From Rehmannia glutinosa (taxonomy: Eukaryota; Streptophyta; Magnoliopsida; Lamiales; Orobanchaceae): a stretch of 64,000 bases of DNA. How positions within the stretch are numbered: position 1 is the first letter of the stretch; each line of letters opens with the position of its first letter. This document shows positions 1 to 10,661 of the stretch, one piece after another. Where the stretch lies: the NCBI GenBank assembly GCA_016081115.2, contig JABTTQ020002847.1, positions 62,001 through 126,000 on the forward strand, in the 5' to 3' direction. The notes under the pieces were generated by a model. It saw only the letters and a list, made by a program, of their open reading frames with translations. It made no database searches and was not told where the DNA came from. A program made the translations under genes and the position numbers.

Positions 1-53
1 ATTCTATTGACTCTTGTTACGCATCCTTGTGGATTTATGCACCGTGAAATTCT

Positions 54-1464
54 ATTGAGTCATGTTTGTGTCATTTGTTGTCGTTCGAGAATTGGGACTG
101 ATCTTGAGAGCCAAAATTGGTTAGAAACGATGAAAAATGTGTTAGGGAGGTTAAGATCGCATTTTAGAAGTTGAAAAATGAAAAAATATCGGGTGAGAAC
201 GAGCGTAGCAGCGCCAAAACCATCGCGCCGAAGAACGGGGGGGTAAAAAGTACAGTGGGCATGACGTTGGTGGGCACTGCAGTGCCCAGAAGCAAGGGTT
301 GCAGCGCCCGAGCGACCAACAACGAAGATGTGCAGCAGATGGCGTGCGACAGCTGAGGATGATGTGCGACAAGAAGATAAGAAAGCTGACTGCGGCACGA
401 TAGACGATAGGCGGCCAGAGTGCGAGAGAGACTTTGCAGCACGGCTTGATTAGCGATTGCGAGAGAGCAAAGACGGCGATGGGCGTAAACATGCGCTGAG
501 TTATTGTTTGGGCCTTTTTGACGGATTTTCGAGGGCTTCGACTTATAAATACACCACGGAGTCATACAGGACAGTGGTCGGACATTATTTTGAGCACAAC
601 GGAAGGCAAGAGACACAGAGCTAGGGTTCGGGACGACAATTGGATGCACTTCTCGTCTGGACACAGAGAGAATTCCTTTTCTTTTCTTCTCCATTCTTTC
701 TTTGTTTTTCTTTTTAAATTCTTGAGATGTATAATTATTTTTTTACGAGTTTCTGTACATCCATTATGAGCTAAACCTATTTTTCCAGGCGATTGATGTA
801 ACTTACGTTTGAACCTATGTTTTGATTTCCAGTTTATGAAATACGCATGTTTATTAAACTATTTGTGCTATCTGATTTGATTGCATCTGGATTATCTGAT
901 CAATAATTTAGATTGTTTGGCGTGTTTGATTTGACGCTCGAGAGAGGTAATTGAACGTCTGGCCATAGAATAGCACAACCTAGGGTTTCATAGAACCGAG
1001 AGGTTTATGAATCTTTTGAAGCCTGTGCATAGAATATTCATTGAGCGTATTAGGGTTTAATTTATGATTTTTATAGAGATATCAAAATCAGAAATTGGAA
1101 CCTAGAATCACTTATCACTCGAGAGAGAAAGTGACAAATGGTAGGAATATTGGCTTATAGTTTAATAACTTGTGATTAATAAACTGGATTGAAAACATAG
1201 AGGATAACTAGGTGAAATCAACCCTCTAGTATTCATCTTCTACGTGTTTGATAAATTGTCCGAACCAATTGTTAGTTTAATTTTTAGTTTCATTTTTAGT
1301 TTAACAACAATCCATCTCTTTTCAATTTCTAGATAATACTAAGCTATTTTAATTATAGTACTTAGTATAAAATTCGATAACAATCCCTGTGGAGATGATA
1401 ACCCTACTTTCAAAACTATACTAAAATTTGACACCGTACACTTGCGGTAAGAATTTTGCGATCA
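54..1464 (+). repeat. 5' LTR of the Athila-like element, left end unresolved
   Basis: From about position 54 this stretch aligns with the LTR at 5474-6564 to a common end in GCGATCA. It carries 394 bases (168-561) absent from the 3' LTR. The first roughly 70 bases of the LTR, starting TGTTAAG in the other copy, are not recognisable here. Antisense open frames inside (such as 164-694) are chance frames. Confidence 0.8.
544..551 (+). promoter_or_regulatory. Candidate TATA box of the 5' LTR
   Basis: TATAAATA lies in the LTR upstream of the segment shared with the 3' LTR. It sits inside the 394-base block missing from the 3' LTR, so only the left LTR could start transcription here. Promoter activity is inferred from the motif alone. 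Confidence 0.45.
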
Positions 1465-1470
1465 AGTTTT

Positions 1471-1488
1471 TGTTGCTATTGCCGGGGA
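1471..1488 (+). other. Degenerate primer-binding site of the Athila-like element
   Basis: Six bases after the LTR the sequence reads TGTTGCTATTGCCGGGGA. The usual Athila/Tat site is close to TGGCGCCGTTGCCGGGGA, so four positions differ, three of them explainable as loss of CpG cytosines. Confidence 0.6.
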
Positions 1489-1691
1489 TTGTTTTATCCT
1501 ATTTGAAACTAATACTATTACCAAGTAGTCTTAATACTAATCTAGACTAGTTTAGGAATTATAATTTCGTATTTCTCATTGATTTATTTGTTTATGCGAG
1601 ATTCTAAAAATACTAATTTGCTTCCTTTTGATCCAGAGATTGAAAGACACTTCGAGCAACCATAGTAGCAAAGCGAGCACAAAATTGAGCA

Positions 1692-2880
1692 ATGGCAGAA
1701 GACGAAGACAATGAGAATAACGGAAATCGGGTCGTAAATATGCCACCACAGCCTGAGGCACAAGAAAGGGCAATTAGGGATTACTTTCTACCGATCGTGA
1801 ACCAGAATTACTCTGGAATTGTGCGCCAACCCATAAATGGGAATAATTTCGAATTGAAACCGGGCCTCATAAGCATGGTTCAGCAGAATCAGTTTGGGGG
1901 AAGTCCAACGGATGATCCGAATACACATCTGGCCACGTTCTTGGAAATTTGCGACACCATCGAGATGAATGGTGTGACTGATGAGGCCATTAGATTGAAG
2001 CTTTTCCCGCTTTCACTCCGGGATAAAGCCAGGCAGTGGTTATAGACGTTCGCCCCTAGGAGTATTACGAGCTGGGATGATCTGACTCAAATTGTTTTAG
2101 CAAAATTCTTCCCTCCCAGCCAGACACTCCAACTAAAGAGCGAGATGCCCACAACATGGCTATGCAGACTGGCAGAGAGTTCAGTATTTTTACAATGGGC
2201 TGAATGGGCATACGAGGACGATTCTAGATGCGACATCAGGAGGTACATTGATGGCTAAAACTCCAACTGATGCCTTAATTCTACTTGAACAAATGGCCAC
2301 AAATAGCTATCAATGGCCCTCCGAGAGGTCGGTCCAGAAGCGATTCATGGTGTTCTTGATCTTGATCTGAATGTCGCCTTTGGCAGCTCAAATCTCGAGT
2401 CTGACAAAGCAATTAGCAATCATGAATACCGGAGGCACACCACAACAATCCGCACTTCCACCCGCAGTCGTTCATGCAGCTGCCACTCACGAGGCCGAGC
2501 AAGTCAATTATGTGAATAACCGGAATTTTAATAACCGAGGTAATTTATTACCAATTCATTATCACCCAGGACTTTGCAATCATGAGAACCTCTCTTATAG
2601 CAACAACAGAAACGTATTGAATCCACCGCCGAGTTATCCAAATCCATCCAGTTCTAATACACTCGGAGGTGAAAAGAAGCAGTCGCTTGAAGAGATACTT
2701 GGCTTATTAATCGGAGAGACCAGGAATCGAATGAATAGGAGTGAGGCACAGATTGATGGTCTGAATACTAAGATGAGCACAATGGAGACGCATATTAGGT
2801 CGATCGAGATACAAATGGGTCAGTTGGCTACAGTCGTGAATTCAATGCAGCAGAAGGTAAAGTTCCCAAGTGACACATAG
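1692..2880 (+). pseudogene. Athila-type gag, broken
   Basis: The first segment (1692-2045, 117 codons from ATG) has the conserved gag region including FLEICDT and LRDKARQWL and stops at a TAG just after it. Homologous coding continues in shifting frames and is readable again at 2371-2880, where a coiled-coil-like C-terminal part (MSTMETHIRSIEIQMGQLA) is present. The CCHC zinc knuckle expected between the two parts cannot be recognised; the matching stretch has lost its cysteines. The product would package retroelement RNA, but the stop and frameshifts make this copy inactive. Confidence 0.8.
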
Positions 2881-3047
2881 GTTAATCCGAGAGAGCACTG
2901 TAATGCAGTTTATGTGAAAAAGGAAGCAAAAATTCAGCCTGCTCCCGAAGAATCACCTATTTATGCGAAACCAGTGGAATCCAAGAAAATGAAGTTGGAA
3001 GATTTTGAGACTATCTAATTGACAGAGGAATGTAGTGCAATATCACT

Positions 3048-3413
3048 TTGCAGTTTGCTGATCGATTCATCGCCTATCCGTGGGGAATCATTGAAGACGT
3101 GTTGGTAAGAATTAATAAATTTGTTTTTTCTGTGGATTTTGTAGTGTTGGACGCGAACGAGGATAAGAAAATACCTATCATATTTGGACGACCATTTTTT
3201 GCTAGAGCACAGGCTTTGATCAATATAGAAACGGGGGAGCTAACTATGCGGGTAAATCTGGAGAAAGTTGTATTCACCATCCATCCAACCAACAAACTAA
3301 AATTTGAATTAAAGGATGGTAAGCAGATGGTTGGGAATATAGCTGAAGACATTGGAGGTTGGGAAGTCTCTAAGGGAAACGTGGATAATATGCCTATTGG
3401 AGCCCCAACTTAA
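3048..3413 (+). pseudogene. Athila protease-region fragment
   Basis: A 121-codon frame contains VDFVVLDANEDKKIPIIFGR followed by PFFARAQALINIETGEL, the C-terminal half of the retropepsin region of Athila polyproteins. The catalytic D(S/T)G would lie upstream, in the poorly preserved 2881-3047 stretch, and is not seen. The frame ends where RT should follow, so the pol gene stops after protease. Confidence 0.7.
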
Positions 3414-5473
3414 GGATAATCTGACATAGTCTGGCTGAAGACTGTAAACTTAGCGCTTCTTGGGAGACAACCCAAGCCCTTTTTATTGATTTCTTAGTTT
3501 TAATTTAGTTTAGTAGTTGTGTTTGTTTTTTCTGAAATTTTTGCATTCTTAGGAGTAGTAAGTTGCATCACACCCCTCCCCTCTTTTTTGTGCAAATCCC
3601 ACATCTCCCACTCCATCTTCACAAAGGAGTACTCTAACACCACACACACCATCTTCATCTCATCCACTCATTATTTGGTAAGTTTGCAACTTCCAAACCC
3701 CACCCCATTCTCCCCATCTTGTGATTTTTGGTGTGATTGGATTGTACTAGTGCTAAGAGAATTGTTGTTGATTTGTGGATTGAGGATTGGTTGATTAGGC
3801 AAGACTTGGGCTTGGTGTTGATTTTTGGGAATGAATTGAGTTATCCATTGCATTTACTATCTTTGCCCAAATTCATGCATACGAGGTGTTTGATTAAATG
3901 CCCCAATGACAGTTTCAAATTGTTTAGTGCTATTTTGCATATCTATGCTTATCTTTTTGACATGGCACTATATTTTCCACTTGGGTTCATTATGTACGTA
4001 CATAACAGAATTCCTTGGTTCCACGAGTTTTGTTTTCTTGTCTACCTTGCTAGCTTGCAAAGATGCGAAGCCAAAAAGGGGCCGGACCAAGGCGAATGGG
4101 AAGAACAATACCACACCTCGGAGGCATACAACTCCCACGGGCTTGTGCGCTAGGATGCGTAGTGAGCTTATACGGGACACCTCATACACGTAGTAGTACC
4201 ACATGACTTAAGGAGCCTTCGCTCCTCGACTACCAGAAAAGTCCTTTTTCCCACCTCTCCATTGGGGACAATGTCATTTTAAGTTTGGGGGGGGTGTAGT
4301 CTATTTTTATTCATTGAGTCGAGTCTTGAGTCAAAAAGAAAATGAAATAAAAGTCTAGAGTCGAGTTGGGGCGTCGGTAAAACTGTGAAACTACATGACT
4401 AAGTGAATTTGTTGAATATGAGTTGAACGATCAAGAGAGCATGTGTTGAACAGTTATTTAATCTTCTTTCCATTAATTCCATCTATGTGCTTAACTCTGT
4501 TGATTTATTTGGGGATGATCTATGCAATTGAGTGGTTCCTTTATGATCCCACCGGATGCTAGAACTTGTCTGATCACTAGTCGAGGCGAAATCCTAGGTG
4601 AAGTAACATTAAGGAAGTGATTTAGGCCATCTTTGAACAAGCCAGAGCCTAAAATGTATACCTTTGTATTATATTTTTCCTAGTGTCCCCTTTTGAGCCT
4701 TATAAACCCGTTTCTTTGGCAAACAATCTAATACCCAGAGCTTAAATGTGAAAATCCTAATTACCCATCACTCATACACATAAAGTATAGAAAAATGTTG
4801 AAGGTTGAGGAGGGTATGATGAGAAGGATATGTATTTAATTAGATGAAGTTGCCCGAGAAAAAAAAAATTTGAAACCCCATGTATGCAAAAGAATAAGTT
4901 TGGGGGTTCCAGAAAAAATGAAACAAATATAAAAAAATTAAAAAAAATCAGCGGGATTGAAGGTTCATAAACATTGGGGATGTCAAAAAAGTGAAGGGTA
5001 GTTGCTTATTGATAATACGAAGTGTTAATTGTGTGTTTGGGTGATTTGAGCCACTTAATCCCATATTTTTCTACCTTACCCTAAGCCCACATTGCAAGCT
5101 TTAAAAGTCCTATTGATCCTTGTGTTACATTAGCCTAAATTAGTGGAGATTAATGTGAAAGACAAGTCTATGGAGTTCGGTAAGCATCTCATCTCTATAT
5201 TCAAAAAAGTGGATCATTTTGAAAACACTTGATTGCGTGAATCTATCTGGATAATGAAAACGGGGTTGGCATGAACATTCAACCTTCATGATCACATTGT
5301 GAAAATACCTGCTTGATTGATAGTGAAATGAAATTTGACGAATGAGTTTGATTGTTAAGTTTCGCAGTTGATTTGTTGAGTCAGTCGTCTATATTTTTGT
5401 TTCCTTCATGTTTGTCGATTTTTAGAGTCTGTAATTGCTTGAGGACAAGCAAACATCTAAGTTTGGGGGTATT
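3414..5473 (+). other. Non-coding 3' region of the Athila-like element
   Basis: Just after the protease segment, positions 3452-3479 carry the GCGCTTCTTGGGAGACAACC motif that normally follows the pol gene of Athila elements. A second conserved stretch, GGGACAATGTC followed by AAGTTTGGGGG, is at about 4263-4292. The rest is AT-rich with only short frames that show no family resemblance. The jump from protease directly to the post-pol motif marks the missing RT-integrase block. Confidence 0.6.
5459..5471 (+). other. Polypurine tract of the Athila-like element
   Basis: AAGTTTGGGGGTA lies two bases before the TGTTAAG start of the 3' LTR, the position from which plus-strand DNA synthesis is primed. 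Confidence 0.55.
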
Positions 5474-6564
5474 TGTTAAGTTGGTTTTATACCAACATAT
5501 TGAGTATTCTAGACGAGGATTTTGCGTTGTTTTCAGGTATTTTAGTGTTGTTTGAGTCAAGTTTGTGTCATTTGTTATCGTTCGGGAATTGGGACTGATC
5601 TTGGAAGCCGAAATTGGTTAGAAACGATGAAAAAAGTGTTAGGGAGGTGAAGATCGTATTTTAGTCATACAGGACAGTGGTCGGACATTATTTTGAGCAC
5701 AACGCAAGGCAAGAGACACAGAGCTAGGGTTTGGGACGACAACTGGAGGCACTTCTCGTCTGGACACAGAGAGAATTCCTTCTCTTTTCTTCTCCATCCT
5801 TTCTTTGTTTTTCTTTTTCAATTCTTGAGATGTATAATTATTTTTTTACGAGTTTTTGTACATCTATTATGAGCTAAACCTATTTTTCTAGGCGATTGAT
5901 GTAACTTACGTTTGAACCTATGTTTTGATTTCCAGTTTATGAAATACGCATGTTTATTAATCTATTTGTGCTATTTGATTTGATTGCATCTGGATTATCT
6001 GATCAATAATTTAGATTGTTTGGCGTGTTTGATTTGACGCTCGAGAGAGGTAATTGAAGGTCTGGTAATAAAATAGCAGAACCTAGGGTTTCAGAGAACC
6101 GAGAGGTTTATGAATCTTTTGAAGCCTGTAATAGAATATTCATTGAGCGTATTAGAGTTTTTTTATGATTTTTATAGAGATATCGAATTCAGAAATTGGA
6201 ACCTAGAATCACTTGGCACTCGAGAGAGGAAGTGATAAACGGTAGGAATATTGGCTTTTAGATTAATAACTTGTGATTAATAAACTAGATTGAAAACATA
6301 GGGGATAACTAGGTGAAATCAACCCTCTAGAATTCATCTTCTACGTGTTTGATAAATTGTCTGAACCAATTGTTAGTTTAATTTTTAGTTTCATTTTTAG
6401 TTTAACAACAATCCATCTCTTTTCGATTTCTAGATAGAATAAGCTATTTTAATTATATTACTTAGTATAAAATTCGATAACAGTCCCTGTGGAGACGATA
6501 AACCTACTTTCAAAACTATACTAAAACTTGACACCGGACGTTTGCGGTAAGAATTTCGCGATCA
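5474..6564 (+). repeat. 3' LTR of the Athila-like element, internally deleted
   Basis: Begins TGTTAAG and ends GCGATCA (TG...CA), 1,091 bases. Compared with the 5' LTR it lacks 394 bases; the junction at 5664/5665 has a 2-base AG microhomology. The missing block includes the only TATA-like box. LTRs are equal at insertion, so the loss is later. Confidence 0.85.
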
Positions 6565-7036
6565 ATCATGATGCATTCTTCTTTTACATCCCATCGACCG
6601 GAAAAAAGCTCCATATGGGGAATCACACCTCTTCTAATGTTGTTGTCATTGGAATGGTGGTACTAAAGCTTACTTCGGGCAAGGAGTTGAAGGTGAAGGA
6701 TCTGCTGCATGTCCCAGACACCCGCAAAAATCTAGTTTCGGGTTCACTGCTAGTCAACCATATGTTTAGACTAGTTTTTGAGTTTGAAAAGTTTGTACTT
6801 AGCAGATTTTGGCAATTCCTAGGTAGGGGTTATCTAGACAAATGACTGTTCAAAATGAATATAATGACTCAATGCTGTTTTGGCGAGAATCTGAATAAGA
6901 ATGAATCTTCTTCTGTTTATGTTGCTGAGTGCTCTAATTTATGGCATATTAGATTAGGACATTTAAATGTTAATGCTATAAAAATATTGGTAAATTTAGA
7001 ATTAATTAATTTACTAGAAGTAAACTCACAAAGATG
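6565..7036 (+). pseudogene. Copia protease end and GAG-pre-integrase fragment
   Basis: Readable segments include LHMGNHTSSNVV, LKDLLHVPDTRKNLVSGSLL-like wording at about 6610-6750, and LWHIRLGHLNVNAI at about 6940-6980. The latter is the His-His part of the HHCC zinc finger at the N-terminus of copia integrases. A TGA at 6843 and a further stop near 7035 break the frame. The catalytic DSG lies upstream of the Athila junction and is not in the window. Confidence 0.75.
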
Positions 7037-7057
7037 AATCATTATAAGCTTTTAAAA

Positions 7058-7505
7058 ATTGTAAAAATGAAGTTGAAAATCAACTTGGCAACCGGATTAA
7101 AATAATTCGGAGTGATAGAGGTGGATAATTTGTTGCACTGTTTGAAGAGTTATGTACCCATCCAAGCATAATTCATCAAACAACTACTCCATATTCACTA
7201 CAGTCTAACGGTGTTGCTAAACGTAAAAATCGGACTCTAACAGAGATGATGAATGCCATGTTGATAAGTTCCAGATTATCTCAGAATATGTGGCGGCAAG
7301 CTATTTAACAGCCAACCACATATTAAATAAAATACCACTTAGAGGGAAAGATAAGACTCCTTACGAGTTGTGGAAAAATAGTAAGCCTTCTTATAAATGC
7401 CTTAAAGTGTGGGGGTGCTTGGCTAAGGTAGTAATACCTGAACCAAAACAAGTTAAAATTGGACCAAAGACAGTTGATTGTGCCTCTGTGGGATATGCAC
7501 ACTAA
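7058..7505 (+). pseudogene. Copia integrase core fragment
   Basis: IRSDRGG at about 7108-7128 is the second catalytic aspartate region, followed by a stop. The downstream TPYSLQSNGVAKRKNRTL region corresponds to the third catalytic position, where the usual glutamate reads lysine. PYELWKNSKPSYKCLKVWGC follows at about 7360-7420. The copy is inactive. Confidence 0.75.
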
Positions 7506-7639
7506 AGTAGTGCATATCAGTTTATGATATATAAGTCAGAAAATCTGGAAATGACTGAAGGTACCATAAGTGACGAGGATTTTATTTGATTTAAACAAAA
7601 AGAAGGGTATGATTTCTTTGATATCTATTCTCTAGTGAT

Positions 7640-8060
7640 GAGGATTGCATCTATTCGAGTGCTCCTCGAGATTGCTACCTTGCACAATCTAGCGATTCAT
7701 CAGATAGATATCACAACGGTGTTTCTACATGGAGAGATAGATGTTGAAAACTACAGGAAATAACCTGAAGGGTTTGTTGCACCCGGTCAAGAAAAGAAGG
7801 TGTGCTATAAGAACATTGTACGGACTGAAACAAGCTCTGACATAATGGCATCTTAAGTTTGACAATACAATGTTGTCAAATGGATTTAAAATCAATGAGT
7901 ATGATAAATATGTATGGACATCAGAAGCGTTTGTCATAGTTTGTCTATGTGTAGACGATTTATTAATCATGAGAAGTAGTCATGATTCTATCATGTACAG
8001 TAAAAGAATGTTAAAGAGAATCTTTGAAATGAAGGATATGGGGACTGCTGTGTGATCCTA
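7640..8060 (+). pseudogene. Copia reverse transcriptase fragment
   Basis: IHQIDITTVFLHGEI (about 7692-7736) corresponds to the QMDVKTAFLNG motif, and PEGFV follows after a stop. The catalytic motif reads CVDDLLI at about 7950-7970, in another frame. Several frameshifts separate these blocks. Confidence 0.75.
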
Positions 8061-8880
8061 GGGATAATAATCAGCATGACTCCTGATAGAATTGTCTTGT
8101 CACAATCCCACAATGTGGAGAAAGTGCTCAAGAAATTCAGTACTTTTGACAGTTCACCGTCAAAAACACCCATTGATTTAAGTGTAAATCTGGTTTCTAA
8201 TAAAGCAGAACCAGTTGCTCAGATGGAATACTCACGTATAATAGGCAGTCTGATGTACATCACAAATTGTACACGTCCAATCTTATCCTATCCTATAAAC
8301 AAGTTGAGTAGGTTCACGAGCAATCCAAGCCATGAGCATTCGAAATCGTTAACCAGGGTGTTAAAATACTTGAAGTATACCCTAGATTATGGGCTATGCT
8401 ACTCGAGATATCCAGATGTACTTGAAGGGCATAGTGATGCAAGTTGGATTTCAGATTCGAAAGATTCTTATTCCACTAGTGGATACATACTCACCATTGG
8501 AGGTGGTGCGATATCATGTAAGTCCACGAAGCAAACTTGTATAGCTCGGTCCATTATTGAATCTGAATTTATAGCTGGTGAAGAAGCATAGTGGCTTTGA
8601 AACTCTTTGGATGCCTTTAGTGATGATTCATGATAATAGTCAAGCGGCTATAGGAAGGGCACATAGCAATATGTATTACTGTAAGTCTCGACATATTCAT
8701 TGAAGACACAATACCATAAGACAAAATTGATCTCGAACGGTGTAATATCAATTTACTACATGAAGTCAAAAGACAATTTGGCAAATACTTTAACAAAAGG
8801 TCCAAATCGAGATCAATTGAGTAAATTTCTAGAGGGAATGGGCTTAAAGTCCACAAAGTGAAATAACTAATCATAGTGGT
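8052..8880 (+). pseudogene. Copia RT C-terminus and RNase H
   Basis: The longest intact frame of this element (8052-8591) contains YSRIIGSLMYITNCTRP, VLKYLKYTLDYGL and SDASWISDSKDSYSTSGY, the RNase H region of copia pol. It ends at a TAG (8589-8591) inside the EFIAGEEAEWL-type block. Recognisable sequence continues in other frames to about 8870, including an SRHIH-like stretch and a KDNLANTLTKG-like segment. Confidence 0.8.
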
Positions 8881-9420
8881 AACCCAACCATGATGACTAG
8901 AGATCCCAAGAACTTAGTTCAATGGGAAAACTAAGCTATGAAAGTTATGTTGTAACACTAGAAAACAATGTTTCAACCCATCCCTAGAAAGCAAAGCCAA
9001 ATGTTGAAACACTTGCAAAGTTATGGGGAGGCTAAGTCATTTGACGTTTAATGATTCCTACACCTCGTTTAGCTTGAGTATGGCAAGATACTTTGATAGG
9101 AGATCACCTATGTAAGTGAGAAGTGCGGGCCGCTTCAAAGAAATACTTATGAATCCAAAGAGGTGTCTATGGCTAAAACGGACACAAAACGTGAGAACAT
9201 AAGGTGTCGTGACCTTATTGTGTTAATACTATTGACTAGGTATACACCATGGAGGAATAGTTCAAAGCATTGTGTCCACTAAACCGCCAGTGTACCCGAT
9301 AGTATTGACTATGGAAGGTTCAAAGCTACAACATACGTTTCCGGATGCAATATTGTCTCTTAAGGACTAATTTGCGTGTCTGCATTCATATATGTATTAA
9401 TTTCCACTCATTTGGGGGAT
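8881..9420 (+). other. Non-coding tail of the copia element with polypurine tract
   Basis: No gene is visible here. It lies between the end of RNase H and the LTR, and ends in ATTTGGGGGAT (9410-9420) right before the LTR start, a good plus-strand priming tract. Confidence 0.6.
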
Positions 9421-10493
9421 TGTTGGAATTTTTTATTTTGATAAAGTGGGTATCGACCGATTTTGACCAAATTTTTTTCTGACTAAATATTTAATTATGG
9501 AGGAATTAAATTATATATTGTTAATCTACGTTTCGAGTAGATGTCCGTAGTATATTTATTTCTCAAAACCAAATTTTGGTGAGTGAGAAATTAGTACACG
9601 AAGTTAGCCACACAAATGGACATTATGTAAAGGGAGAAGAAATGCTTTAACCTTATCCCATATAGAAAATAAATCAGTGTTTATCCTAGTTTATTTACTA
9701 GAAGATGTTATTAGTTGGATATACTATAACACAAGTGGATGATCGCAAATGGGCCACACGTGCGTGCGCGCGCCCGCTCGCCTGGCCAGGGCAGGGCGAT
9801 CGACCGGGTTTGAGCTTGGGCTTGGGACTTGGCTTGGGCCTTGGGCCGGCTCGGTCCTTTGGGCCCCGGTCCAGGTCCACTATAGTTTTGCCACTCGAAA
9901 ATGGACTTTGCCCAGATTTAATTGACTGTTGGAGCCAAATGAATCTGGACATTGCAGATGTCCAGATTCGTGTGACTGTTGGAGTTAGTAACTCCTGCAG
10001 TGGCAGTCACATGAAGTTAGACCACTACTTGTATGTTATGGAATAGTGGATGTAACTGGGTTGGTATATATGATTAATGCCCATTACCCTATGTATACAT
10101 GGTTGTGCATTGCAGATTTTTACACTGAATTCTTACTTCATACAAAGCATGCATCATCTTCTGCATTCTGCACTTTAAGTCTATCAACCCGTCTTCAACA
10201 CAATTTAGTTCAAAGGTGCTTCTGTGTTAGTGGTGCCACTACACAAAAGACAAAGCTATTTTGGGGACAATACGTCGAACCGTGAGCACTAGATGAGACA
10301 TAATTGTCTTGCGGAAAGAGATTCTTTCTTGACTCGGCTCTTGTCCAGTTTCAGAATTCCAAAAGTAGTAGCTTTCTTTTTTCTGGAGTTTTTTTTTTCA
10401 GAATCTGTAACAATTTTGATTATGTATTTTTCTGTTCCGATTGTAATAACCATTGGTAAAGCTTTCCCGTTGTATGCTATACATTATTCAACA
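9421..10493 (+). repeat. 3' LTR of the copia element
   Basis: Starts TGTTGGAA after the G-rich tract, and the proposed end TTCAACA at 10487-10493 is its near inverted complement, giving a 1,073-base LTR. The right end is a proposal, because the partner LTR is outside the window. A GC-rich stretch of irregular GGGCTTGG-type repeats sits at about 9760-9890. Confidence 0.6.
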
Positions 10494-10629
10494 CACTAAC
10501 TGTAAATTAAAAACATCATCATTATACTTGACGTGTAGGGATGATATTTGAAACATTAAATAATACATACTTTGGACTAAAAATTCATGTGTCTACAAAG
10601 ATTGGACAATATTATGATTAAGTCTTTTT

Positions 10630-10635
10630 TTTATT
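10630..10635 (-). promoter_or_regulatory. Candidate polyadenylation signal of the sulfotransferase gene
   Basis: The minus strand reads AATAAA 27 bases after the stop codon of the sulfotransferase gene, a usual place for the plant near-upstream element. Confidence 0.45.
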
Positions 10636-10661
10636 CGAAAGTGAATCACAATTACACACAA

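Larger units (their letters stand above)
54..6564 (+). mobile_element. Athila-like Ty3/gypsy element lacking RT and integrase
   Basis: Two related LTRs flank about 4 kb that holds only a degraded gag and a protease-like segment. The gag wording, the protease segment, the GGGAGACAACCC motif downstream of it and the G-rich tract before the 3' LTR are typical of the Athila/Tat branch. No reverse transcriptase, RNase H or integrase reading frame lies between 3414 and 5473, so the copy depends on other elements (a TR-GAG-like structure). Sequence right of the 3' LTR is copia protease-region coding sequence, so the element is nested in an older copia. The first 53 bases of the window do not match the start of the 3' LTR, so the left edge and target duplication cannot be defined. 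Confidence 0.8.
6565..10493 (+). mobile_element. Decayed Ty1/copia element, 3' part
   Basis: Starts inside the protease region, at the edge of the Athila insertion, and continues through integrase, RT, RNase H and a 3' LTR. The order protease, integrase, RT, RNase H is that of Ty1/copia. Many stops and frameshifts make it inactive. The 5' LTR and gag are not in the window and should lie left of it. Confidence 0.8.

Noticed and set aside
164..694. Antisense open frame of 176 codons, partly repeated at 5639-5821
   Set aside because: It lies inside an LTR, and the repeat reflects the second LTR. No protein family or start context is evident.
3737..4204. Overlapping frames in the Athila 3' region as a possible env-like ORF
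   Set aside because: Three frames on both strands overlap, none shows a conserved domain, and Athila env-like features such as a signal peptide are not seen.
9698..10046. Frames with GLGLGLG and RPKPSPKPK repeats
   Set aside because: They are translations of the GC-rich quasi-repeat in the copia LTR on opposite strands.
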